Below the pieces are notes generated by a model that saw only the letters and a program-made list of their open reading frames with translations, had not been told where the DNA came from and searched no databases. Both the position numbers and the translations under genes were made by a program. A DNA stretch of 9,122 bases from Sutterella parvirubra YIT 11816 (lineage in GTDB: Bacteria; Pseudomonadota; Gammaproteobacteria; Burkholderiales; Burkholderiaceae_F). Location: positions 196 through 9,317 of the forward strand of contig NZ_JH605009.1 of assembly GCF_000250875.1 (NCBI RefSeq). Direction: 5' to 3'. This document shows positions 1 through 6,094 of the stretch, piece by piece (positions within the stretch are counted from its first letter, which is position 1; every line of letters begins with the position of its first letter).

Positions 1-1
1 G

Positions 2-172
2 GCGCTCACGGCCGCCACCGCCGGCGAAGCGATCAAGTTGGACGACCCGTACTCGGTCACCGCGGGCTCGCAGTCGAACGGCAAGCTCAACGTCACGATC
101 AGCCTCACCAACTCGGCCGACGTGAGCGAAACCTACGACCTGCCGATCCCGGTCTGCTCGTCGCAGTCCTAA
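2..172 (+). CDS. 3' end of a probable type IV pilin (partial)
   Basis: An open frame enters from the left edge and stops at TAA (170-172), giving 56 visible residues. The visible part is rich in Ser, Thr, Asn and Val, with alternating beta-strand-like stretches (residues 28-36) and a single Cys four residues before the end (PVCSSQS). That fits the C-terminal globular domain of a type IV pilin, where a late Cys closes the D-loop with an upstream Cys not seen here. The N-terminal prepilin leader and hydrophobic helix, which would settle the question, lie outside the window. The pilin call therefore rests mainly on context, since pilT and pilD follow on the same strand. It could also be a minor pilin or another secreted beta-rich protein. 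The coding frame is well supported; the product name is moderately sure. Confidence 0.6.
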   Translation, partial: ALTAATAGEAIKLDDPYSVTAGSQSNGKLNVTISLTNSADVSETYDLPIPVCSSQS

Positions 173-178
173 GGACAT

Positions 179-239
179 GGGCGGGAAGCACCCCGCCCGC
201 ACCCCTCTTCGGGGCCTTCCGCCGCTCCTCAGGAAGGCC
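179..239 (+). terminator. Hairpin cluster after the pilin gene
   Basis: Seven bases after the pilin stop there is a 7-bp stem GGGCGGG/CCCGCCC (179-185 with 192-198). A CCCC/GGGG hairpin (202-205 with 211-214) follows, and then an 8-bp stem GGCCTTCC/GGAAGGCC (213-220 with 232-239). The last two share bases and cannot form together. No T-tract follows directly, so this is not a canonical intrinsic terminator. It may cut down read-through from a strongly expressed pilin gene into pilT, or stabilise the pilin mRNA 3' end. Confidence 0.4.
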
Positions 240-327
240 CTCATCTCCCGCCCCGCCGCATTCGGCTGCACTCAACCGCCCCGAACCTTTTTCAGTCTTC
301 TTCAGCCTTTTTCGCGAGACCTTCCCC

Positions 328-1453
328 TTGACGACGAGCGCCGCCCTCCCCACGCTCCGCGAGCTTCTGCGCCTCCTTCGCGACGCGAAGGGGTCCGACC
401 TGCTTCTGTCCGAATCGCACCCGCCGATGATCCGCACCGCCGGAGAGCTCCGCGCGGTCGCGGCGCCCGCGTTGGACGCCGTCTGGATGGAGGCGACGCT
501 CTCCGGACTCCTCACGCCGGAGCAGCGGGAAACCTTGGCGCAGCAGGGCGAAGTCGACTTCCGCTTCAAGGTCCCGGGGTTGGCGCACCACCGCGCGAAC
601 GCCTTCCGCACGGTCTCGGGGCTCTCCCTCGCCGTGCGTCCGATTCCGCTCGAGATCCCGCCCCCCCGACGCGTTGGGCCTTCCCCCTCAGATCGCGAAC
701 CTCGCGATGCTGGAGAGCGGTCTCGTGCTCGTCACGGGCGCGACGGGGAGCGGCAAGTCCACCACGATGGCCGCGCTCGTCAACCACGCGAACCGGACCC
801 GCGCCGCCCACATCCTCACGATCGAGGACCCGATCGAATTCGTCTACGGGCCGGGGAAGTCCCTCGTGCGTCAGCGCGAAGTGGGAACGCACACCGAAGG
901 CTTCGCGCCGGCCTTGCGCGCGGCGCTCCGCGAAGACCCCGGCGTGATCGTCGTGGGGGAACTGCGCGACCCCGAGTCGACCTCCCTGGCGCTCGAAGCC
1001 GCCGAAACCGGCCACCTCGTCTTCGGGACCCTTCACACGCCCTCGGCCGCCGACACGATCGAGCGCATCCTCCACATGTTCCCGACGGAGCGCGCCCCCT
1101 TGATCCGCTCGTCGCTCGCGCAGTCCCTCGAAACCGTGCTTTCGCTCAACCTCGTCGTGCGCCGCGACGGCGCGGGGCGCGTGCTCGCCATGGAGAGCCT
1201 CGTCGCCACCGCGGCGGTGCGGAACATGATCCGCGACGGGAAGCCCCACCAGCTCATGAACGTCATGCAGACGGGCCGCGCCTACGGGATGCGCACGATG
1301 GACGACCACTTGTCCGAACTGGTCGAAGCCGACCTCATCACGGCCGAGGCCGCGCTCACGCGCGCCCGCAACCGCGAGAGCTTCAGGAACCGCCACCCGG
1401 AACTGCGTGAGCGGCGCGCCGGGGCCCTTCTGACGGCGGGGACGACCCCATGA
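328..1453 (+). pseudogene. pilT: Type IV pilus retraction ATPase PilT, split by a +1 frameshift
   Basis: PilT is the hexameric cytoplasmic ATPase that depolymerises type IV pili for twitching and DNA uptake. The N-terminal part reads in one frame from a TTG at 328 and includes the PilT-like stretch GSDLLLSESHPPMIR. After the run of seven C at 661-667 the family match continues one frame over. There it shows Walker A GATGSGKST (737-763), the Asp box TIEDPIEF, the Walker B region VGELRD, the His box with GTLHT, and the PilT-typical AVRNMIRDGK. Removing one C joins the halves seamlessly as IPPPDALGLPPQIANLAML and gives about 374 residues, a normal PilT length. There is no PilB-type N-terminal domain. 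The stop TGA overlaps the pilD start as ATGA. The TTG start is uncertain: the nearest in-frame ATG (427) would cut into the conserved N-terminal domain. Either the gene is broken, or it is slippage-switchable, or the sequence carries one extra C. Confidence 0.88.
661..667 (+). repeat. C7 homopolymer at the pilT frameshift
   Basis: Seven consecutive C lie inside the longer C-rich stretch 657-667. The pilT family match changes from frame 1 to frame 2 across this run, so six C would restore the full-length protein. Mononucleotide G/C runs are known slippage sites in phase-variable surface genes. Seven is short for such a switch but also prone to sequencing error. Confidence 0.7.
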
Positions 1454-2406
1454 CCCCGGAACTCTTCTTCACGCTCTGCGCCGCCTTCGTCGGGCTCTTC
1501 GTCGGGTCGTTTCTGAACGTCGCCATCGACCTCGGCGCCGCGGGACGCTCGGTCGTGTGGCCGCCCTCTGCCTGCGACGCCTGCGGGCACCGCCTGGGCG
1601 CCTTGGAGTTGATTCCCGTCCTCTCCTGGACGATGCTGCGCGCCAAGTGCCGCCACTGCGGCGTGCGCCTCTCCGTCCAGTACCCGGCCGTCGAAATCCT
1701 CACGGCCCTGCTCTACGGCGTCCTCGCCCTCCGCTTCGGGCCCACGCCCGACTTTCTCTTTCTTCTCGTCCTCACGTCGCTCTTTTTGGTCGCCTCGGGG
1801 ATCGACCTGAAGACCCGCATCCTCCCCGACGCGATCACGCTCCCCGCCGCCGCGATGGCGCTCGCCTGGGCCTCCTGGCGCGGCGACGCCATGGATGCGT
1901 TCCTCGGCGCAGTCCTGGGCACGGGCGTCTTTTGGCTGATCGCTTGGGGTTATGAAAAGCGCACCGGCACGGAAGGGCTGGGGCTCGGAGACGTGAAGCT
2001 CATGCTCCCGATCGGGGCCATGGCAGGCGTCCTGAAGCTTCCCCTCGTCATTCTCGGGGCGAGCCTCGCCGCGCTCGCCGCCTTCGGCGTGCTGGCGCTC
2101 ATGGACCGAAACCTCCGCGAGGGGCGGCTCCCCTTGGGGCCCTTCCTGGCCGCCGCGGCCTACGTCGACTGGTGTTGGGGCGACGACAACCTCAAAAAAT
2201 CCCGATCGGGATGTCGCCGTTGTGCCGTACCGACGGGGACGTCTTGTTTCTTCCGATTTCAGGCGTCGCGCGGGGCCCTTCTGCGCGTTAAACTTTCCCG
2301 AATCGCAACACACAAGGCCTTGGCCCAGTTAGCCCATGAAGTACCTGATCGTCGACGACCATGCGCTCGTCACCGGTGCCCTCTCGATGATGCTGCTCGA
2401 CCGTGA
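1450..2406 (+). CDS. pilD: Prepilin peptidase / N-methyltransferase PilD with an abnormal C-terminal tail
   Basis: An inner-membrane aspartic protease of the A24 family that cleaves and N-methylates type IV prepilins. Visible marks are the N-terminal GSFLNV (residues 19-24) and a zinc motif CxxC (C42, C45) with CxxC (C67, C70). It also has Q77-YPAVE and catalytic aspartates D119 (GIDLKTRILPD) and D181 in GLGLGDVK, plus several hydrophobic helices and the C-terminal PLGPFL. Start ATG overlaps the pilT stop by four bases, implying translational coupling. Family-like sequence ends near residue 246 (WCWGDD). The remaining 72 residues are Arg- and Cys-rich, do not look like PilD, and overlap the next gene by 71 bases. 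A six-A run (2194-2199) lies just there. One extra A would put a stop at 2289-2291, and one fewer at 2330-2332. The natural end is therefore probably earlier than 2406, through a lost stop or an indel. The function call is secure. Confidence 0.88.
   Translation: MTPELFFTLCAAFVGLFVGSFLNVAIDLGAAGRSVVWPPSACDACGHRLGALELIPVLSWTMLRAKCRHCGVRLSVQYPAVEILTALLYGVLALRFGPTPDFLFLLVLTSLFLVASGIDLKTRILPDAITLPAAAMALAWASWRGDAMDAFLGAVLGTGVFWLIAWGYEKRTGTEGLGLGDVKLMLPIGAMAGVLKLPLVILGASLAALAAFGVLALMDRNLREGRLPLGPFLAAAAYVDWCWGDDNLKKSRSGCRRCAVPTGTSCFFRFQASRGALLRVKLSRIATHKALAQLAHEVPDRRRPCARHRCPLDDAARP
2199..2212. repeat. Perfect 14-bp palindrome ATCCCGATCGGGAT
   Basis: A perfect inverted repeat centred between 2205 and 2206, inside the abnormal pilD tail and about 125 bases before the response-regulator start. 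It directly follows six A, so read on the minus strand it is a short hairpin followed by six T, but no minus-strand gene ends there. It could be an operator for the downstream regulator; no function is demonstrated. Confidence 0.4.
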
Positions 2407-2995
2407 TCCCACGGCCGAAGTCCTCACGGCGGGGAGCGCCGCCGACGCGATCGACCTCGTCACGCGCGAGGGCGACAGCGCCGACCTGCTCATCCTCGAC
2501 CTCTCGATGCCCGGCGTCTCCGGCACCGAACTCATGGAAGAAATCGTGCGCATCCAGCCGATGCTCAAGATCCTCGTCGTCTCGGGCCTTGTCGACGAGC
2601 AGAGCATCATGCGCGTGCTGCAGCTGGGCGCCGCGGGTTTCGTCCCGAAGTCGCTCGACACGGACATGCTCACGTCCGCGATCGACTTCGTTCTGAAGGG
2701 TGGCGTCTTCATCCCGTCGAAGCTCCTGGCCGAGAGCCAGCGGACGGGCTTCATCAACCGCACGACGGAACTCATCCCGCAGGAAGCCGAACCCGTGCAC
2801 TTGACGGAACGCCAGAAGGACGTCCTGATGCTTCTCGCGCAGGGCGCCCCGATCAAGCGCATCTGCCGCGACCTGAACCTGTCGGAAGGCACCGTCAAGA
2901 CCCACGTCGCCGCGATCTACCGCGCCTTCGGCGCCACGAACCGCACCGAAGCGCTTTTGGCCGCCCGCCGCGCCGGGTACGAAATCGCGATCTGA
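2336..2995 (+). CDS. NarL/FixJ-family two-component response regulator
   Basis: A 219-residue cytoplasmic transcription regulator. The receiver domain (about 1-120) has the acidic pair D7-D8, the phospho-acceptor D55 in LILDLSMPG, S83 and K105 (GFVPKS), all at the expected receiver positions. A linker of about 30 residues leads to a LuxR-type helix-turn-helix (about 154-215) with LTERQKDVLMLLAQG, then LSEGTVKTHVAAIYRAFGATNRTEA. Every key receiver residue is present, so it should be phosphorylated by a sensor kinase, but none is in the window. The start ATG at 2336 gives MKYLIVDDH, the usual N-terminus; there is no strong ribosome-binding site. The start lies inside the run-on pilD frame. A strong terminator follows, so it is separated from dcuC. 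The ligand or signal and the target genes cannot be named. Confidence 0.93.
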   Translation: MKYLIVDDHALVTGALSMMLLDRDPTAEVLTAGSAADAIDLVTREGDSADLLILDLSMPGVSGTELMEEIVRIQPMLKILVVSGLVDEQSIMRVLQLGAAGFVPKSLDTDMLTSAIDFVLKGGVFIPSKLLAESQRTGFINRTTELIPQEAEPVHLTERQKDVLMLLAQGAPIKRICRDLNLSEGTVKTHVAAIYRAFGATNRTEALLAARRAGYEIAI

Positions 2996-3022
2996 CGGTT
3001 TCGCCGAAAGAGAATCCCTCAC

Positions 3023-3060
3023 AAAACCGCGCCGTTCTCCGGAACCGGCGCGGTTTTCTT
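3023..3060 (+). terminator. Strong intrinsic terminator after the response regulator
   Basis: A perfect 12-bp stem (3023-3034 with 3046-3057), AAAACCGCGCCG pairing CGGCGCGGTTTT, extended inside by TTC/GAA across one bulge. The T-tract TTTTCTTTT follows. The A-tract on the left makes it potentially bidirectional. It begins 28 bases after the regulator stop. The T-tract is also the insertion site of the MITE that follows. Confidence 0.9.
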
Positions 3061-3062
3061 TT
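3055..3062. repeat. Left target-site duplication TTTCTTTT
   Basis: Eight bases immediately left of the element, identical to the eight bases immediately right of it. They lie in the terminator T-tract. Confidence 0.85.
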
Positions 3063-3089
3063 GGCTCTGTTTCGACAAAGTGTTGATTT
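3063..3089 (+). repeat. MITE left terminal inverted repeat
   Basis: Outer 9 bases GGCTCTGTT and inner 12 bases AAGTGTTGATTT are exact complements of the right end. The three mismatches lie between them. Confidence 0.88.
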
Positions 3090-3222
3090 CTCCCGATGTT
3101 CACCGGTCGGGACCATCTCGCAGATTTCGGGATGGCTGTCAGCATTGTTGGTGACGACCTACCGAAATTGCCGAAATCCGTGCGTACCAGGCGAATTCGA
3201 TCCCTCACGAAGCAACTCCTGA

Positions 3223-3249
3223 AAATCAACACTTGGTCAGAACAGAGCC
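3223..3249 (-). repeat. MITE right terminal inverted repeat
   Basis: Starts AAATCAACACTT and ends AACAGAGCC. It is the reverse complement of the left terminal repeat at 24 of 27 positions. Confidence 0.88.
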
Positions 3250-3257
3250 TTTCTTTT
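3250..3257. repeat. Right target-site duplication TTTCTTTT
   Basis: Identical to 3055-3062 and directly adjacent to the right terminal repeat. Removing the element and one copy rebuilds a continuous terminator T-tract running into GGGGTTTTCG. Confidence 0.85.
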
Positions 3258-3437
3258 GGGGTTTTCGTCGCCCCGTCGGTCCCTGTGATTGCAAAGACGC
3301 GCCCCGCCGCCCCGGTCTGATCAAATGGACGCAAAAGACGACTACCCCCAGTGAGGTTATTCCGGATACCCCCAAAGGCGTATCGGTCATAGAATGCGCG
3401 GCACCTCCCGGAGAGGAGGCTTTCGACCATACCCACA
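3258..3437 (+). promoter_or_regulatory. Upstream region of dcuC-iadA
   Basis: About 180 non-coding bases between the MITE and the dcuC ribosome-binding site. This is the likely promoter region of the pair, because a terminator lies upstream. TAGAAT (3390-3395) could be a -10 element, but no good -35 sits at the right distance. TACCCCCA occurs twice in direct orientation (3343-3350 and 3367-3374), with a related TACCCAC at 3430. A small hairpin CCTC/GAGG lies in the probable leader near 3403-3415. No gene is seen here. Confidence 0.4.
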
Positions 3438-3444
3438 AAAGGAG
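3438..3444 (+). promoter_or_regulatory. Ribosome-binding site deciding the dcuC start
   Basis: AAAGGAG lies 7 bases before GTG 3452. It fixes the start there rather than at in-frame codons further upstream, which would run back to the MITE edge and add an unconserved hydrophilic leader. Confidence 0.85.
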
Positions 3445-3451
3445 ATTCGTC

Positions 3452-4825
3452 GTGATCGGCGTCCTCATCACGCTCGCGGTCGTGGCCGTCGTGGCCTACT
3501 GCGTGCTCAAGAACTACTATCCTCCGTTCGTCCTGCTCCTCGCGGGCTTCGTCATGCTGATCTGCGCCGCGTTCTACGGCCAGATGCCGGTCGCCGAAGG
3601 GAAGTCCACGGGCTTCTTCGGCTTCGACCTCCACCAGGCCTTCACGAGCCTGATGGCCGGGCGCCTTCCGGGCCTGGGCTTGAACATCATGATGATCGCG
3701 GGCTTTTCCGTCTACATGGACCGCATCGGCGCCTCGAAGGCGCTCGTGAAGCTCTGCGTGAAGCCTTTGTCCGCCATCCGCTCGCCCTACATCCTTCTGG
3801 CCGTCACGTACGTGATCGGTCAGTTCATGGCCCTCTTCATCAACTCGGCCGTTGGCCTCGGGCTCCTTCTCATGGCGTCCATCTACCCGCTCCTCGTGGC
3901 GCTCGGCGTCTCCCGCGCCTCCGCTGCCGCGGTGATCGGCTCGACCTGCTGTCTGGACCTCGGTCCCGCGAGCTCGAACGCGATGCGCGCCGCCGACCTT
4001 CTGGGCACCGACGTGGTCACCTACTTCGTGCAGAGTCAGATTCCCGTCGCCCTCTGCGTGGTGGCGACGGTCGCCGTCGGGCACTTCTTCGTGCAGCGCT
4101 GGTTCGACGCGCGCGATGCGAAAAAGGGCGTGAGCCGGAATGCCGCCGAAGCGCAGGACCTCGAGAAGGCCTTTGAAGGGGCCGGTCCCTCCTACTACGC
4201 CCTCCTGCCGATGCTCCCGCTCGTGCTCCTCATCATCTTCTCGCCGATGGTCTACGCCGACGTGAAGCTCTCGCTTCAGACCGGCATCATGGTCTCGATC
4301 ATGATCGCCTTCATCGTCGACCTCCTCACGCACCGCGGCTTCAAGGATGCGTGCGAGCGCACCAAGGCCGTCTTCGAAGGCATGGGCAAGGTCTTCACCT
4401 CGACCGTCGGGCTCATCTGCTGCGCGGAACTCTTCGCGCTCGGGATGAATAAGCTGGGCGGCGTCTCCACCCTCATTTCCGCCGCCGCGTCGATGGAAAA
4501 CGCGGGCGTCTGGGTGATGCTCTTCGTCATGCTCGGCATCATGGTCGTCGCCACGGTCGTCACGGGCTCCGGCAACGCCGCCTTCTTCGCCTTCTCGCCG
4601 CTGCTTCCCGAAGCCGCCGCTTCGGTGGGCATCAACGCCGCCGTGCTCGCGGTGCCGGTGCAGTTGTCCGCGGGCCTCGCCCGCACGATGTGCCCGATCG
4701 CCGGCGTGATCATCGCCGTGGCGGGCATCGCGGGGCTCACGCCCTTTGAAATCGTCCGACGCACCGTGCCGGTGATGCTCCTCGCGCTCATCGTCAACGT
4801 CGCCGCGTCGGCCGCCTTCCTCTGA
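3452..4825 (+). CDS. dcuC: C4-dicarboxylate anaerobic carrier, DcuC family
   Basis: An inner-membrane secondary transporter of 457 residues, against about 461 for E. coli DcuC. That protein moves C4-dicarboxylates such as succinate and fumarate during anaerobic growth. The sequence is almost wholly hydrophobic helices with short loops. DcuC-like stretches are GLGLNIMMIAGFSVYM followed by RIGAS (from residue 74), TGSGNAAFFAF (371-381), and LARTMCPIAGVIIAVAG then TPFEIVRRT (from 409). A hydrophilic central loop (RDAKKGVSRNAAEAQDLEK) separates the two halves. Start is GTG, chosen from the strong AAAGGAG site. iadA follows after 41 bases with no terminator between, so the two are likely co-transcribed. 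Members of this superfamily are not all succinate carriers; next to a peptidase it could import a beta-aspartyl peptide or aspartate instead. Family is secure, substrate open. Confidence 0.93.
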   Translation: MIGVLITLAVVAVVAYCVLKNYYPPFVLLLAGFVMLICAAFYGQMPVAEGKSTGFFGFDLHQAFTSLMAGRLPGLGLNIMMIAGFSVYMDRIGASKALVKLCVKPLSAIRSPYILLAVTYVIGQFMALFINSAVGLGLLLMASIYPLLVALGVSRASAAAVIGSTCCLDLGPASSNAMRAADLLGTDVVTYFVQSQIPVALCVVATVAVGHFFVQRWFDARDAKKGVSRNAAEAQDLEKAFEGAGPSYYALLPMLPLVLLIIFSPMVYADVKLSLQTGIMVSIMIAFIVDLLTHRGFKDACERTKAVFEGMGKVFTSTVGLICCAELFALGMNKLGGVSTLISAAASMENAGVWVMLFVMLGIMVVATVVTGSGNAAFFAFSPLLPEAAASVGINAAVLAVPVQLSAGLARTMCPIAGVIIAVAGIAGLTPFEIVRRTVPVMLLALIVNVAASAAFL

Positions 4826-4850
4826 TTTCCACCGGTTTGCGAAACCATCC

Positions 4851-4857
4851 AAAGGAG
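4851..4857 (+). promoter_or_regulatory. Ribosome-binding site deciding the iadA start
   Basis: AAAGGAG lies 9 bases before ATG 4867. It supports that start over an in-frame TTG at 4837 that lies upstream of the site. Confidence 0.85.
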
Positions 4858-4866
4858 AATTCCAAC

Positions 4867-6012
4867 ATGGCCACTCTGATCCGCAACGCGCGCGTCTTCG
4901 CGCCGAAGGACCTCGGCGTCCAGGACGTCCTCATGGTCGACGAAAAGATCGTCGCCGTCGGGAAGGACCTCTCGGTCACGCTCCCCGAGCTCGAAACCGT
5001 CGACGCCGCGGGCAAGATCCTCACGCCGGGCTTCTTCGACCAGCACATCCACGTGACCGGTGGCGGCGGCGAAGGCGGTCCCTCGACCCGCACGCCCGAA
5101 CTCGTGCTCTCCGAACTCATCGCCTGCGGGACGACGAGCGTGGTCGGCGTCTCCGGCACGGACTTCACGACGCGCTCGATCCCGAACCTGCTCGCGAAGG
5201 TCCGCGCGCTCCAGACGGAAGGCGTTTCCGCCTGGATGTACACGTCGAACTACCGCTATCCGGCGACGACCCTGACGGACTCGGTCCCGAACGACCTCTT
5301 CTTCGTGCCGGAGTGCCTGGGCGTCAAGATCGCGTTGGGCGACCACCGCTCCTCCTTCCCGACCACGCAGCAGGTGCTCGCGCTCCTCGCCGACATCCGC
5401 GTGGGCGCGATGTTGGCGGGGAAGGTCGGCTTCATGCACGTCCACACCGGGAACATCCCCGGCTCCTTCGAGATGTACGACGAAATCGTCGCGAAGGGCT
5501 TCCCGATCAAGCACATCCGTCCGACCCACTGCGGCCGCATCCGCCACGTCTTCGACGCCGCGGTGCAGTTCGCGCTGAAGGGCGGCCACATCGACATCAC
5601 GACGGGGGCGTCCTGCTGCTTCGACCATCCTGCGGAAGCCGTCATCGCCGCGCTCGAAGCGGGCGTCGATCCGAAGCTCATCACGCTCTCGACGGACGGC
5701 CACGGCTCCGTCCCGCGCTTCAACGACAAGGGCGAAATGGTTGGCTTGGGCGTCGGCGGCGTCGAGGGGAACCTCAACGAAATCCGCCGCCTCATCCGCG
5801 ACTACAAGATGCCGATCGAGCAGGCCCTCACGTTCGTCACGTCGAACGTCGGCGCGGCTCTCGGCCTCGCCGGCCAGGGCGTTGTCGAAAAGGGCGCCTG
5901 CGCGAACGCCTGTCTCTTCACCGAAGACTTCGAGCTCACCGACGTCTTCGCGCGCGGCCGCCGCATGATGAAGGACCGCGAAATCGTCGTGAAGGGCACG
6001 TTCGAATACTGA
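4867..6012 (+). CDS. iadA: Isoaspartyl dipeptidase (beta-aspartyl peptidase)
   Basis: A cytoplasmic binuclear metallo-dipeptidase of the amidohydrolase superfamily. It hydrolyses beta-aspartyl (isoaspartyl) dipeptides to L-aspartate plus an amino acid. The protein has 381 residues, against about 390 in E. coli. All expected metal ligands are visible: H60 and H62 in FFDQHIHVTGGGGEGG, the probable carboxylated lysine K154 in GVKIALGDHRS, H193 (HVHTGN), H221 (RPTHCGR) and D277 (LSTDGHGS). The end, VVKGTFEY, matches the family closely. It lies 41 bases after dcuC, suggesting that the aspartate released is linked to C4-dicarboxylate transport; aspartase would turn it into fumarate. A terminator follows. 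Function call is very secure; the physiological coupling is inferred. Confidence 0.96.
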   Translation: MATLIRNARVFAPKDLGVQDVLMVDEKIVAVGKDLSVTLPELETVDAAGKILTPGFFDQHIHVTGGGGEGGPSTRTPELVLSELIACGTTSVVGVSGTDFTTRSIPNLLAKVRALQTEGVSAWMYTSNYRYPATTLTDSVPNDLFFVPECLGVKIALGDHRSSFPTTQQVLALLADIRVGAMLAGKVGFMHVHTGNIPGSFEMYDEIVAKGFPIKHIRPTHCGRIRHVFDAAVQFALKGGHIDITTGASCCFDHPAEAVIAALEAGVDPKLITLSTDGHGSVPRFNDKGEMVGLGVGGVEGNLNEIRRLIRDYKMPIEQALTFVTSNVGAALGLAGQGVVEKGACANACLFTEDFELTDVFARGRRMMKDREIVVKGTFEY

Positions 6013-6024
6013 TCGACGTAATCC

Positions 6025-6045
6025 GGGCGCTTTCCTGAAGCGTCC
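6025..6045 (+). other. Hairpin after iadA
   Basis: An 8-bp stem with one G-T pair (6025-6032 with 6038-6045) and a 5-base loop, 12 bases after the iadA stop. There is no T-tract. It may protect the 3' end or assist the terminator that follows. Confidence 0.45.
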
Positions 6046-6059
6046 GACGACATTGAGGA

Positions 6060-6094
6060 GCCCCGCCCGGCCGCAAGCCCGGCGGGGCTTCTTT
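6060..6094 (+). terminator. Intrinsic terminator of dcuC-iadA
   Basis: An 8-bp stem GCCCCGCC/GGCGGGGC (6060-6067 with 6081-6088) with further G-C pairing inside the loop, followed by the T-rich TTCTTTGT. It is well placed 47 bases after the iadA stop. Confidence 0.85.

Larger units (their letters stand above)
3063..3249. mobile_element. 187-bp MITE with 27-bp terminal inverted repeats, possibly ISL3-type
   Basis: The left end 3063-3089 begins GGCTCTGTTTCGACA. Its reverse complement matches the right end 3223-3249 at 24 of 27 positions, including the outer nine and the inner twelve bases. The element is flanked by perfect 8-bp direct repeats TTTCTTTT (3055-3062 and 3250-3257). Matching inverted repeats with a target duplication at their exact outer edges show a real transposition event. 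The 133-bp interior has no recognisable transposase and is too short for one, so this is a non-autonomous miniature element. The GGCTCT end, 8-bp duplication and T-rich target are typical of ISL3-family elements, so an ISL3 transposase probably moved it. The family assignment is inferred; the element itself is read directly. Confidence 0.88.

Noticed and set aside
177..947. A 256-codon plus-strand frame over pilT in the third frame
   Set aside because: Its translation is Arg/Pro/Ser-rich with no family features; PilT motifs lie in the other two frames.
3096..3320. A small open frame inside and beyond the MITE as a transposase remnant
   Set aside because: No DDE-type motif or other transposase-like stretch could be recognised in its 74 residues, and it runs out through the terminal repeat.
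3285..3326. CRP- or FNR-like site before dcuC (TGTGA at about 3285, ATCAA at about 3320)
   Set aside because: Each has only one half-site; the matching second half at the required spacing is absent.
3233..3451. Upstream extension of the dcuC frame by 73 codons, starting inside the MITE's right end
   Set aside because: The extra residues are hydrophilic and unlike the family, and the only good ribosome-binding site places the start at 3452.
2288..4852. A very long minus-strand open frame (854 codons) opposite the regulator and dcuC
   Set aside because: It is a shadow of strong third-position G/C bias. Its translation is low-complexity, rich in Arg, Glu, Asp, Gly and His. The opposite strand has clear families with all key residues.
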